From Lysinibacillus odysseyi (GTDB taxonomy: Bacteria > Bacillota > Bacilli > Bacillales_A > Planococcaceae), in assembly GCA_014595895.1 (NCBI GenBank), contig JABUKB010000001.1, positions 496,001 through 560,000 on the forward strand: 64,000 nt of DNA. The letters are read 5' to 3'. Below, in pieces: positions 8,203-16,735 of the stretch; within the stretch, counting starts at the first letter, position 1, and each line of letters begins with the position of its first letter. The notes below the pieces were generated by a model. It worked only from the letters and a program-made list of their open reading frames with translations, did not search any database and was not told the origin of the DNA. Position numbers and translations under genes: made by a program.

Positions 8203-9453
8203 ATGAATATTTTATCAATTATCGAAAAGAAGAAAAATAACCAGGCTTTAACGCAACAAGAAATTCAATTTTTTGTAAATGGCTATACAACAGGGCAGAT
8301 TCCTGATTATCAAATGTCTGCACTTTTAATGGCGATTCGTATCAATGATATGAATGATGAGGAAACTTTTTATTTAACAGAAGCAATGGTCCATTCTGGG
8401 GATGTCATTGATTTATCTGCTATTGAAGGCTTCAAGGTGGATAAACACTCAACAGGCGGTGTTGGGGATAAGGTGACGTTGGTCGTGACACCGATTTTAG
8501 CTGCGCTAGGTGTACCGGTGGCTAAATTTAGTGGACGCGGTTTAGGCATTACAGGTGGTACGGTCGATAAATTAGAATCCATTAAGGGAATGAATGTCGA
8601 GCTCAGTCAGGAAGAGTTTATTAAAAATGTTCAGGTGCATGGCATTGCAGTTGCAGGACAAACAGGCAATCTATGTCCAGCCGACAAAAAAATATATGCT
8701 TTACGTGATGTAACAGGCACAGTTGATTCGATTCCACTGATCGCTTCATCCATTATTTCTAAAAAAATTGCTTCAGGTTCTGACGGTATCGTGTTAGATG
8801 TGAAATACGGCAACGGGGCATTTATGAAAACGAAAGAAATGGCAGAAGTGCTAGCGGAAAAAATGTGCGCAATCGGTGAACGTTTCGGACGCAAGGTTGT
8901 CTATACATTATCTGATATGAATAATCCGCTTGGGCGCTTTATCGGCAATAAAGTCGAAGTGATTGAGGCAATGGATGTATTAGCAAATAATACGGCTAAT
9001 ACCCACCAAGATTTAATCGATGACTGTGTAGAGGTTGCTTCGAAAATGTTTATGCTAGCTGCAAACGTTTCACAGGAGGAAGCAGCAGTGAAGGTGCGTG
9101 AAGTCATCGACAATGGCGATGCATATGCAAAGTTTTTAGAGTTTGTTGAAGCACAGGGCGGTCAAGTAGAGGACTTACATGTCAACGACACGGCTTATAC
9201 GGTAGAAGTAACAGCCGCGACTGGCGGTACAATCGAGAGTGTCAATGCGTTAGCAATCGGTGAGCTTTCTGTACTGTTAGGTGCAGGTCGCTTAACAAAA
9301 GATTCTCCACTTGATTTCGATGCAGGAATTAAGCTAGTCGCAAAACAAGGCGATACAGTAGCTGCGGGTGACATCGTGGCAGTCATTTATGCCAATGTTG
9401 AAGTAACAGAAGAGATGAAACAAAAAGCACAAGCCGCTTTTCATATTGCGTAA
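8203..9453 (+). CDS. pdp: Pyrimidine-nucleoside phosphorylase
   Basis: A 416-residue class-II nucleoside phosphorylase; B. subtilis Pdp is about 434. Phosphate-binding KHSTGGVGDK (about 84-93), the family signature SGRGLGITGGTVDKLES (about 109-125) and SSIISKK (about 186-192) are all present. It releases uracil or thymine and (deoxy)ribose 1-phosphate, which deoB then isomerises. In B. subtilis the gene after drm is punA followed by dacF; both are missing here and pdp takes their place. A strong terminator closes the unit. Confidence 0.94.
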   Translation: MNILSIIEKKKNNQALTQQEIQFFVNGYTTGQIPDYQMSALLMAIRINDMNDEETFYLTEAMVHSGDVIDLSAIEGFKVDKHSTGGVGDKVTLVVTPILAALGVPVAKFSGRGLGITGGTVDKLESIKGMNVELSQEEFIKNVQVHGIAVAGQTGNLCPADKKIYALRDVTGTVDSIPLIASSIISKKIASGSDGIVLDVKYGNGAFMKTKEMAEVLAEKMCAIGERFGRKVVYTLSDMNNPLGRFIGNKVEVIEAMDVLANNTANTHQDLIDDCVEVASKMFMLAANVSQEEAAVKVREVIDNGDAYAKFLEFVEAQGGQVEDLHVNDTAYTVEVTAATGGTIESVNALAIGELSVLLGAGRLTKDSPLDFDAGIKLVAKQGDTVAAGDIVAVIYANVEVTEEMKQKAQAAFHIA

Positions 9454-9467
9454 TCGTAATCAATAAT

Positions 9468-9508
9468 AAAATCCCCCGTTCTCCAGTAGTAGAGCGGGGG
9501 ATTTTTTT
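9468..9508 (+). terminator. Terminator after pdp
   Basis: A 15-bp GC-rich stem with one G-T pair (9468-9482 with 9491-9505) runs into seven T. Confidence 0.92.
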
Positions 9509-9666
9509 GTGTTTGATGCATAAATATCATGCTTTGTACCATATTTCCCTCTCTATATATAATTTTCCTTCTATATGTTTAAATTCCATTACTTCCTCCT
9601 ATACTGTTCTTACCTTTGTCAAAACCACACTACTTTTAGCAATTTACGACTAGTTATGTCGGACGG

Positions 9667-9693
9667 GAAGGAGCTTTGCGAGGCGTCACGAAA
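9667..9693 (+). promoter_or_regulatory. Candidate sigma-H promoter of the spoIIA operon
   Basis: GAAGGAGCT (9667-9675) matches the sigma-H -35 consensus RWAGGAXXT at every defined position. CGAAA (9689-9693), 13 bp on, matches HGAAT at four of five. The predicted start would be about 20 nt before the spoIIAA ATG. spoIIA is a known sigma-H target in B. subtilis, so the context agrees. No other structure is evident in 9510-9660. Confidence 0.6.
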
Positions 9694-9719
9694 CAGTAGC
9701 AACAAAGGGGGAGAATCAG

Positions 9720-10073
9720 ATGAAATGTAAGATGGCGATGCTACCGGATGAAGTGATGATAGTCACGATGTATGGTGAATTGGATACGCATGAAGCGATG
9801 AAAATACGTCAGGATATCTCTACTACAATCTTGCGTGGCGATGTGAAAACTCTAATTTGGAATCTAGATTATTTACAATTTATGGATAGTACCGGCGTAG
9901 GCCTGATATTAGGCCGCATGCGCGAATTATACGCGGTAGAAGGACAGACCATTTTACTGAATCCTTCGCCGACAATGGAAAAAATCTTTGGCTATTCTGG
10001 CTTAGGCTCTTTTGTCGTTCATGGAACAGAAGAGACAGCCATTTTGCAAGCAAGGGGGATTGTCAATGGATAA
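9720..10073 (+). CDS. spoIIAA: Anti-sigma-F factor antagonist SpoIIAA
   Basis: A 117-residue single STAS-domain protein. The phosphorylation serine is S57 in FMDSTGVGL, equivalent to S58 of B. subtilis. Unphosphorylated SpoIIAA binds SpoIIAB and frees sigma-F in the forespore; SpoIIAB phosphorylates it and SpoIIE reverses this. The start follows AAAGGGGGAG. It is the first gene of the four-gene unit spoIIAA-AB-sigF-spoVAF, and its end overlaps spoIIAB by 8 bp, consistent with the stoichiometric coupling these partners need. Confidence 0.96.
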   Translation: MKCKMAMLPDEVMIVTMYGELDTHEAMKIRQDISTTILRGDVKTLIWNLDYLQFMDSTGVGLILGRMRELYAVEGQTILLNPSPTMEKIFGYSGLGSFVVHGTEETAILQARGIVNG

Positions 10074-10500
10074 CGAAATGACACTCACGTTTTTAGCAAA
10101 AACAGAAAATGAAAGTTTGGCAAGGTTAGCTATTACGAGCTTTATTACCCCATTAGATCCGATGATTGACCAGCTAGCGGAAATAAAAACAATGGTTTCA
10201 GAAGCTGTATCGAATGCAATTATCCATGGCTATGAAGGAGCGTTTGGGTATGTGACAGTGCATGCGATGTTAGCAAATGAAACATTAACGGTCAGTGTGC
10301 AGGACGAAGGGTGCGGCATGGAAGATTTAGAAAAGGCACGCGAACCTTTATATACGACAAAGCCGGAGTTAGAACGGTCAGGCATGGGCTTTACGATTAT
10401 GGAAAGCTTTGCAGATCATTTTACTGTCACGTCAGAGGTTGGAGTTGGGACAACGGTGACATTTTCAAAAAAGTTTGTCCCTGCTGTTTTAATGATGTAA
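10066..10500 (+). CDS. spoIIAB: Anti-sigma-F factor / serine kinase SpoIIAB
   Basis: A 144-residue GHKL-fold kinase, full family length. The N-box EAVSNAIIHGY (ATP/Mg binding), G1 box VQDEGCGMED and G2 region RSGMGFTIMESF are visible in order. It holds sigma-F inactive and phosphorylates SpoIIAA. ATG 10066 is preceded by AAGGGGGAT and lies inside the end of spoIIAA. Confidence 0.96.
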   Translation: MDNEMTLTFLAKTENESLARLAITSFITPLDPMIDQLAEIKTMVSEAVSNAIIHGYEGAFGYVTVHAMLANETLTVSVQDEGCGMEDLEKAREPLYTTKPELERSGMGFTIMESFADHFTVTSEVGVGTTVTFSKKFVPAVLMM

Positions 10501-10513
10501 AGAAGGAGGAGCG

Positions 10514-11284
10514 ATGATCGAACAGCCGTCAGCACCATTGTTAACCCAAGAAGAAATGCGACAGTTAATCGCCGAAGCGCAACAAGGCGATGCCCTAGCG
10601 AGAAAAAAAATGATAGAAGGTAATACAAGGTTAGTATGGTCCATTGTGCAACGATTTTCATCACGCGGAGTGGAGCTGGATGATTTATTTCAAATCGGTT
10701 GTATCGGTTTAATGAAATCGGTCGACAAATTTGACTTAAACTACGAAGTGAAATTTTCAACCTATGCGGTGCCGATGATCATCGGGGAAATACAGCGCTT
10801 TTTACGTGATGATGGCATGGTTAAGGTGAGTCGTTCGATTCGTGAGCTCAACTTTAAAATTCGTCATGCAACCGAACGCCATTTGAAAAATCACGAGCGT
10901 CCGCCGACAATTGAGGAGCTGGCGCAAGTGCTAGAGGTGTCAGTCGATGATATTTTGCTGGCGACCGATGCGATGCGCGATCCGGCCTCCTTACATGAAC
11001 AACTGTATGAAAATGATGGTGATTCCGTCACATTGATGGATCAGATGAAGGACGAAAAATCGCATTTGCCGTTTGATTTTATTCCGTTAAAAGATGTTTT
11101 GGCGAGGTTAGAAAAACGAGAGCAGTCGATTATTTATTTACGCTACTTTGCAGATATGACGCAGACAGAAATTGCAGAAAGGCTTGGGATTTCCCAAGTG
11201 CAAGTATCACGTCTTGAGAAGAAAATTTTAGCTCAATTAAAAATTTGGATGGAAGCGCAGTCTAAGAAGGTGATGTCAAAATGA
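10514..11284 (+). CDS. sigF: RNA polymerase sigma-F factor
   Basis: A 256-residue sigma-70 family factor, same length class as B. subtilis SpoIIAC. Region 2 contains DLFQIGCIGLMKSVDKFDL and the FSTYAVPMIIGEIQRFLRDD -10 recognition helix; region 4 ends in a helix-turn-helix at TQTEIAERLGISQVQVSRLE. It directs the first forespore transcription programme. AGAAGGAGGAGCG precedes ATG 10514. The stop codon overlaps the spoVAF start (ATGA at 11281), tying the germination gene to the sigma-F operon. Confidence 0.97.
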   Translation: MIEQPSAPLLTQEEMRQLIAEAQQGDALARKKMIEGNTRLVWSIVQRFSSRGVELDDLFQIGCIGLMKSVDKFDLNYEVKFSTYAVPMIIGEIQRFLRDDGMVKVSRSIRELNFKIRHATERHLKNHERPPTIEELAQVLEVSVDDILLATDAMRDPASLHEQLYENDGDSVTLMDQMKDEKSHLPFDFIPLKDVLARLEKREQSIIYLRYFADMTQTEIAERLGISQVQVSRLEKKILAQLKIWMEAQSKKVMSK

Positions 11285-12735
11285 TACCGCATCGATTGTT
11301 TAAATCTTTAGAGGATGGGCAGAAATATTGCGAATCCCTATTCAGCACAGATTCATTTGATTTTATCATGCAGCGGGTATTTGTCCATGAGTTGCCGGTA
11401 CTATTAGTATATATGAGTGGACTTGTCAATAATGATTCATTGTCCCATCTGTTGGCTCACTTGCAAAAACATGAATCGGAAAAGGACATAGAGAACGTAG
11501 AGGAAGAGGCTGCTTATTTTCATGCGAATTTTAATTTTCAAAGTGTAAGTCCCTCAGAGAAGAAAGAAGATTTTCTATTAGGTGTGATGAGCGGACAGGT
11601 TGGGATTATTACTGCCATGGGTCTATGCTACACAACAGAGTTTCGTCAATACCCAGGGCGTAATCCCGAAGAACCGGACAATGAACGCGTCATCCGCGGT
11701 TCACGTGATGGTTTTGCTGAAAATATCATTCTTAACGCCGGTTTAATTCGCAGGCGTATTCGAAGTCCTAAATTGCGACTTGAATTGCGTCAAGTTACAT
11801 CCAAGAGTAAAATGGATGTTGCGATATGCTATATGGACGACCTTGTTAATGAACAGCATTTGCAATGGGTTAAGGATCGCTTTGACCAAATCAGGCATGA
11901 CGGACTGACGATGGCGGATAAATCGTTAGAGGAATGGATCTTTGCCCAAAAGTTTCATCCGGTGCCGTTTGTGCGTTATTCGGAAAGGCCTGATATTGTG
12001 GCGGCTCATTTACTCGAAGGACATATTGCGATTGTCGTGGATACGTCACCTTCTGTCATGCTCATGCCCGTATCGATTTTTCATTTGCTGATGCATGCTG
12101 AAGAACATAGGCAGGCTCCGTTAATCGGAACCGTGATGAGAGCCTTGCGATACTTTGCATTTTTAGCGAGTCTGTTTTTGTTGCCATTTTGGTATTTGCT
12201 AGCAACCGAGAAGGAGAACTTGCCGAAATGGCTGTCGTTTATCGGGGTGGCCGACCCTTCGGAAGTACCGCTCTATTTGCAGCTCGTCATTGCCGATTTA
12301 GGAATTGAGTTTTTGCGGATTGCTGCTATTCATACGCCCACACCACTTGCGACGGCCATGGGCTTGATCGCTGGGGTAATGATTGGGCAAGTAGCGATTG
12401 ATGTCGGTCTCTTTACGGGAGAGGCTATTTTATATACAGCCATTACGGCGGTGATGACATTTGCGATTCCGCATTATGAGCTAAGCATCTCGATGAAGGT
12501 GTTTCGTCAATTATTGCTTGCAGCGACAGCAGCTTTTGCTGTGAATGGCTTTTTCATTGGAAGCTTTATCATCTTTAGCTATTTAATGCTGCTGCGACCG
12601 ATGAGGATACCGTATTTATGGCCGCTTGTGCCGTTTTTCCCGCATGCCTTTGCTCGCGTTTTCATTCGTTTCCCGTTGTCCGAGGATGCGCTTAGACCGT
12701 ACATTGTTGGGGCGAAACAGCGGAAGCGTGTATAA
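11281..12735 (+). CDS. spoVAF: Spore germination protein SpoVAF (GerA family A subunit-like)
   Basis: A 484-residue GerA-family protein: a large soluble N-terminal part (to about residue 280) and a C-terminal membrane domain with about five segments. Motifs include GRNPEEPDNERVIRGSRDGF and IAIVVDTSPSVMLMP. In B. subtilis SpoVAF is the last spoVA gene, directly before lysA, the same right-hand neighbour as here. The unusual point is the left neighbour: it overlaps sigF, so spoVAA, AB, AC, AD and AE are absent from between. SpoVAF associates with the inner-membrane germinosome of spores. Confidence 0.9.
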   Translation: MIPHRLFKSLEDGQKYCESLFSTDSFDFIMQRVFVHELPVLLVYMSGLVNNDSLSHLLAHLQKHESEKDIENVEEEAAYFHANFNFQSVSPSEKKEDFLLGVMSGQVGIITAMGLCYTTEFRQYPGRNPEEPDNERVIRGSRDGFAENIILNAGLIRRRIRSPKLRLELRQVTSKSKMDVAICYMDDLVNEQHLQWVKDRFDQIRHDGLTMADKSLEEWIFAQKFHPVPFVRYSERPDIVAAHLLEGHIAIVVDTSPSVMLMPVSIFHLLMHAEEHRQAPLIGTVMRALRYFAFLASLFLLPFWYLLATEKENLPKWLSFIGVADPSEVPLYLQLVIADLGIEFLRIAAIHTPTPLATAMGLIAGVMIGQVAIDVGLFTGEAILYTAITAVMTFAIPHYELSISMKVFRQLLLAATAAFAVNGFFIGSFIIFSYLMLLRPMRIPYLWPLVPFFPHAFARVFIRFPLSEDALRPYIVGAKQRKRV

Positions 12736-12805
12736 AGTACTCATAATCGTAAATAATTATGCAAAAAATATAAAAAAATGAATAAACATACGTTGCGTGC
12801 ATCCT

Positions 12806-12849
12806 GTTGCTATGTTAAAGTTCTCATATGATATTTTAGCAACTTTAAC
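12806..12849 (+). promoter_or_regulatory. Overlapping inverted repeats in the lysA leader region
   Basis: GTTGCTA (12806-12812) can pair with TAGCAAC (12837-12843), and GTTAAAGTT (12814-12822) with AACTTTAAC (12841-12849). The right arms share AAC at 12841-12843, so the two hairpins exclude each other. They end 21 bp before the lysA start. No lysine riboswitch fits in the 134-bp gap. Confidence 0.4.
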
Positions 12850-12869
12850 GGCAAAAAGGAGAGAAATAG

Positions 12870-14186
12870 ATGCATTTATATGGGACGCAACAAATTGAGA
12901 ATGGGCATTTAACAATTGGTGGAGTAGATACAGTTGCATTAGCGAAAGAATATGGGACACCATTATTCGTATATGATACAGCATTGATCCGCCAGCGTGC
13001 GCGCGGCTTCAAAGAGACGTTTGAAAAATTAGGCGTGACAGCACAAGTAGCGTATGCTTCGAAGGCTTTTGCTTGTGTGGCTGCTTATCAATTAGCTGCA
13101 CAGGAAAATTTATCTTTAGATGTTGTATCAGGCGGGGAATTATTCACGGCAATTAAAGCAGGCTTCCCAGCAGAACGCATCCATTTCCACGGCAATAATA
13201 AATCATTTGCTGAGCTGGAACTAGCTTTTGCGACAGGAATTGGCTGTATTGTTGTGGATAACTTTTATGAAATTGCGTTGCTAAAGGAAATTTCGGAAGA
13301 ACGCGAACAAAAGATGAATATTTTATTGCGTGTAACGCCAGGAGTAGAAGCGCATACTCACGATTTTATTACGACAGGACAAGCTGATTCTAAATTTGGT
13401 TTTGATTTAAACAATGGACAAGCAGATGAAGCCTTTACGCAAGTGAAGGATCACCCTTATTTACAATTATTAGGTTTGCATTGCCATATTGGTTCTCAAA
13501 TTTTTGAGACAGATGGCTTTGCGTTAGCGGCAGGAAAAGTTATGGCGAAGATGGGAGCTTGGAAAGCGGATCACGGTTTTGAAGCGACTGTATTAAATCT
13601 AGGTGGCGGCTTCGGTATTCGTTATACAGAGGAAGATAAGCCTTTAGAACCACATATTTATGTAGAGGAAATGATTAAATCTGTACAACGTGAGGCAAAA
13701 GAGTTAAAATTATCTATGCCGGAGATTTGGATTGAGCCAGGTCGCTCACTAGTAGGGGATGCAGGGACATCTTTATATACTGTCGGTTCACAAAAAACTG
13801 TGCCGGGCATTCGCGAGTATATTGCAGTAGATGGCGGAATGAGCGACAATATTCGTCCAGCGCTTTACGATGCAAAATACGAGGCGGCGATTGCCAATAA
13901 AGCAGACCAAGTTAAGGATGCGACATATACAGTAGCTGGCAAGCTATGTGAATCAGGCGACAAGTTATTAATCGATGCTGCTTTGCAACAAGCAGAAGCA
14001 GGCGATATTTTAGCAATGTTCTGCACAGGTGCTTACGGTTATTCCATGGCGTCAAACTATAATCGTGTACCACGTCCAGCCGTTGTATTTGTTGAGTCTG
14101 GCGAACATCAATTAGCGATACAACGTGAAAGCTATGAAGATCTCGTTGTAAATGATCTCCCGTTAACACTAAAAAAGGGTGAATAA
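12870..14186 (+). CDS. lysA: Diaminopimelate decarboxylase
   Basis: A 438-residue fold-type III PLP enzyme that decarboxylates meso-diaminopimelate to L-lysine, the last lysine step. PLP lysine is K65 in YASKAF; HCHIGSQI, LNLGGGFGI (phosphate loop), EPGRSLVGDAG, the active-site CESGD and GAYGYSMASNYN near the C-terminus are all present. Start ATG 12870 follows AAAGGAGAG. It keeps its B. subtilis place after spoVAF. A small membrane peptide gene begins 3 bp downstream. Confidence 0.96.
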   Translation: MHLYGTQQIENGHLTIGGVDTVALAKEYGTPLFVYDTALIRQRARGFKETFEKLGVTAQVAYASKAFACVAAYQLAAQENLSLDVVSGGELFTAIKAGFPAERIHFHGNNKSFAELELAFATGIGCIVVDNFYEIALLKEISEEREQKMNILLRVTPGVEAHTHDFITTGQADSKFGFDLNNGQADEAFTQVKDHPYLQLLGLHCHIGSQIFETDGFALAAGKVMAKMGAWKADHGFEATVLNLGGGFGIRYTEEDKPLEPHIYVEEMIKSVQREAKELKLSMPEIWIEPGRSLVGDAGTSLYTVGSQKTVPGIREYIAVDGGMSDNIRPALYDAKYEAAIANKADQVKDATYTVAGKLCESGDKLLIDAALQQAEAGDILAMFCTGAYGYSMASNYNRVPRPAVVFVESGEHQLAIQRESYEDLVVNDLPLTLKKGE

Positions 14187-14189
14187 ACA

Positions 14190-14306
14190 TTGAAGCTATC
14201 AAGGCAAGCAAAATGGGGACTAGCTATTTTCATTGGAGTTATTGCGTGGGCATTGTTATTTATCTACGTTGTTAGTCCATTCATCGCAAGATTTAATGCG
14301 GCGTAA
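14190..14306 (+). CDS. 38-residue single-pass membrane peptide, unrecognised
   Basis: A short frame begins with TTG at 14190, three bases after the lysA stop, preceded by AAGGGTGAA at good spacing. The peptide starts with a basic segment (KLSRQAK) followed by about 20 hydrophobic residues (11-32) and a short tail ending NAA: a type of small membrane protein easily missed in annotation. Tight coupling to lysA suggests co-transcription. Function unknown; the support is ribosome site, spacing and a clean amphipathic layout. Confidence 0.55.
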   Translation: MKLSRQAKWGLAIFIGVIAWALLFIYVVSPFIARFNAA

Positions 14307-14343
14307 AGTAGATGTGCAATGGTAGAATTGAGGGAAAATAACT

Positions 14344-14691
14344 ATGTTAGTCAGATACAAAAAAGCGCTTGAAAAAATTGCGATGGGCTTAATTTCTTTT
14401 ATGCCGCAAGAGAAAGATGTCAAACGCTTAATGGATACAATCCAACAGTACGAAAATGAAGAGAATTGGTTGCTGTATTTATGGAAAAAGGACGAGGAAT
14501 ATGTAGGTGCAGTAGGAGTCGTAGTTGATGGAACAGTGGCTACTATTCAGCATATTACCGTTATGCCATCTTATCGCGGTGAAGGGGTAGCGTTAGAGAT
14601 GCTACAGGAGCTGCGTGCTATCGGCGGCTTTACAGACATTTTACCGAATGAAGAAACAGAACCTTTTTTGCAAAAATATATGCAAAGCTAA
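14344..14691 (+). CDS. ribT: GNAT family N-acetyltransferase RibT
   Basis: A 115-residue GNAT-fold protein that starts LVRYKKALEKIAMGL(I)SFMP, nearly identical to B. subtilis RibT, with the acetyl-CoA binding segment YRGEGVALEML at about 79-89. In B. subtilis ribT closes the ribDEAHT operon just before ypuF/scpA. Here the riboflavin genes are missing and only ribT remains in place. Its substrate is not established. A terminator follows directly. Confidence 0.9.
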   Translation: MLVRYKKALEKIAMGLISFMPQEKDVKRLMDTIQQYENEENWLLYLWKKDEEYVGAVGVVVDGTVATIQHITVMPSYRGEGVALEMLQELRAIGGFTDILPNEETEPFLQKYMQS

Positions 14692-14726
14692 AAGAAGCTG
14701 AGTAAATCTCAGCTTCTTTTTCTTTT
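14690..14726 (+). terminator. Terminator after ribT
   Basis: A perfect 13-bp stem (14690-14702 with 14708-14720) with a 5-nt loop and T-rich tail. Confidence 0.9.
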
Positions 14727-14821
14727 TAAGCGGCAAAGGGGATAGAAAGATACGATATAAGGGTGCGAAGGTATCGGACGAGTGCGCGAATCTGTTGTAT
14801 AATGCCCGGCTTACGTGCAGG

Positions 14822-15337
14822 TTATATGCCCCGCTGTTGCTTTTCTGCCATCTTCTGTGCGCGGGCTTCGAGTACTTCTGAACGATCGCGCAGCATATGC
14901 TTATTGTGTAAAAAATGAGCCTCCACGCGCGGTAACGCCAGTAATTTCTTATCTATCAGCTGCTGTAATGCCTCATCCTGTATGATAATGGGAAACGCAG
15001 TAAAGCTATCTCCACTTTTTATGTGCGTGAGAACATGCTCTACATCTTGAAAAAGCTGCTCTACATCTAACGCTTGTAAAAATTCGCTCTTTGTATGCTG
15101 CTGAAGGTTAGCAAAACTCTTCTGCAACATGCGTAGCGCACCGCTTCTATTGTCGCGGCGCCAATGATACATGCCTGTTGCCAATTGCACAAGACCAACG
15201 AGTACATGATTTTTATCTCCAGGCGCGATTTCTTTCCAATATTCTTCTAATACTTCGTGACACTCAAAATAATCCTGATTTCCGTTAAAGTATGCGAAAT
15301 AATCGACATACAGGCTATGCAAATATGGCAAATCCAT
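14822..15337 (-). CDS. DUF309 family protein (YpuF-like)
   Basis: A 171-residue soluble protein with the DUF309 core at its N-terminus: YFECHEVLEEYWK (about 24-36) and LVGLVQLATGMYHWRR with N and R nearby, residues conserved through the family. A charged C-terminal tail follows. Molecular function is unknown. It is divergent from scpA; in B. subtilis the equivalent gene lies beside scpA. ATG 15337 has GAGG 7 nt upstream; the GTG at 15340 is too close to it. Confidence 0.85.
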   Translation of the reverse strand: MDLPYLHSLYVDYFAYFNGNQDYFECHEVLEEYWKEIAPGDKNHVLVGLVQLATGMYHWRRDNRSGALRMLQKSFANLQQHTKSEFLQALDVEQLFQDVEHVLTHIKSGDSFTAFPIIIQDEALQQLIDKKLLALPRVEAHFLHNKHMLRDRSEVLEARAQKMAEKQQRGI

Positions 15338-15388
15338 CACCTTTCCTCTATACTTATGGTTGAAAAACTTTTGATAGGTGGTTGAAAA

Positions 15389-16171
15389 ATGGGGTATGAG
15401 GTAAAGCTTGAAGCATTTACGGGACCACTCGACTTATTATTGCATTTAATTCACAGATTGGAAATTGATATATATGATATTCCCATGGCTGAACTGACAA
15501 AACAGTATATTGAACATATTCATACGATGCAGGAACTGGAGTTAAACGAAGCAAGTGAATACCTAGTGATGGCTGCAACATTACTGGCCATTAAAAGCCG
15601 GATGTTATTGCCGATTCACGAAGGGGAGCTAGAGGATATAGATTTTGTGGAAGAAGGTCCTGATCCCCGTGAAGAGCTGGTGAATCGCTTAATCGAATAC
15701 AAAAAGTATAAAGAGGCTGCCGGCAAGTTACAGGAGCTAGAAGAAGAACGTGCGCAAGTATATACGAAGGCACCGACTGATTTATCCGATTTAGTGCCCG
15801 CAGAGCAACCGGTCGTATTTGAAACAGAAGTGAACGTCTATGACATGTTATCCGCCTTTCAGAAACTGATGCGCAGGAAGCAATTGAAAAAACCGCTGGC
15901 AACACGTGTAGCAAGGCAGGAAATTTCGATTAAAGATCAAATGTTTGCGGTAGTGGACCAGTTGAAGCGCTCGGGTGGGCGTATGACATTTACGGATTTA
16001 TTCCCGTATGAAGATAAACAAACATTAATTGTTACATTTTTATCATTGCTGGAGCTAATGAAAAGGCAGGTCGTGTTTGTGGACCAACAGCACAATTTTG
16101 AAGAATTAACGGTATTGTTACAGAAGGAGGAAATTGGCGATGGACTCGAAGAACTTGATGAGCAGAATTGA
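15389..16171 (+). CDS. scpA: Segregation and condensation protein A
   Basis: A 260-residue kleisin. The N-terminal FTGPLDLLLHLI motif (about 10-21) and the C-terminal winged-helix part (about 180-245) are characteristic. With ScpB and SMC it forms bacterial condensin, which acts at ParB-loaded origins. AGGTGG precedes ATG 15389. It overlaps scpB by 32 bp, giving tight translational coupling. Confidence 0.95.
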   Translation: MGYEVKLEAFTGPLDLLLHLIHRLEIDIYDIPMAELTKQYIEHIHTMQELELNEASEYLVMAATLLAIKSRMLLPIHEGELEDIDFVEEGPDPREELVNRLIEYKKYKEAAGKLQELEEERAQVYTKAPTDLSDLVPAEQPVVFETEVNVYDMLSAFQKLMRRKQLKKPLATRVARQEISIKDQMFAVVDQLKRSGGRMTFTDLFPYEDKQTLIVTFLSLLELMKRQVVFVDQQHNFEELTVLLQKEEIGDGLEELDEQN

Positions 16172-16724
16172 GGCATTACTGTTCGTAGCAGGGGATGACG
16201 GGATGAGTGCGCGTCAATTAGCGCAATATTTAGAGGTAGAAGTAATAGATGTAGAAGCGGGGCTAAGTGAACTGGAAACGCAATATAATGAAGCACAAGA
16301 GCATGGGATTACGATCAAGCAATTGGCAGGTACATATCAATTAGCAACAAAGCAAAGTGTAGCTGACACCATCCAAAAACTAGTGGAAAATCCAACCAGC
16401 CAGGTACTGACATCTGCCTCATTAGAAGTATTAGCAATCATCGCTTATAAGCAGCCGATTACGCGTGCGGAAGTAGAGGAGCTGCGCGGGGTGAAAAGTG
16501 AGCGCCCGATTCAAACATTGGTATCACGCGCGCTTGTGCAAGAGGTAGGACGTGCCGAGCGTACTGGACGCGCGATTTTATATGGTACGACAACGGAGTT
16601 TTTAAATTATTTTGGCTTAAAGGATTTAACAGAGCTACCTCCGTTACCGACAGAAGAGTCGGATGAAGACGAGGCAGCGGATTTATTTATGACGAAATTC
16701 CAAGAAGCATTTAACGAACAATAA
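16140..16724 (+). CDS. scpB: Segregation and condensation protein B
   Basis: A 194-residue protein with two winged-helix domains; the conserved core LEVLAIIAYKQPITRAEVEELRG lies at about residues 97-119 and GRAILYGTT at about 144-152. It is the dimeric accessory subunit of SMC-ScpAB. ATG 16140 is chosen over the in-frame TTG 16134 because AAGGAGG (16124-16130) is correctly spaced only for the ATG. The carboxypeptidase gene follows after 11 bp. Confidence 0.95.
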   Translation: MDSKNLMSRIEALLFVAGDDGMSARQLAQYLEVEVIDVEAGLSELETQYNEAQEHGITIKQLAGTYQLATKQSVADTIQKLVENPTSQVLTSASLEVLAIIAYKQPITRAEVEELRGVKSERPIQTLVSRALVQEVGRAERTGRAILYGTTTEFLNYFGLKDLTELPPLPTEESDEDEAADLFMTKFQEAFNEQ

Positions 16725-16735
16725 GGAGCGATCAT

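Noticed and set aside
12736-12869. Lysine riboswitch upstream of lysA
   Set aside because: The gap is only 134 bp and none of the L-box conserved blocks are present.
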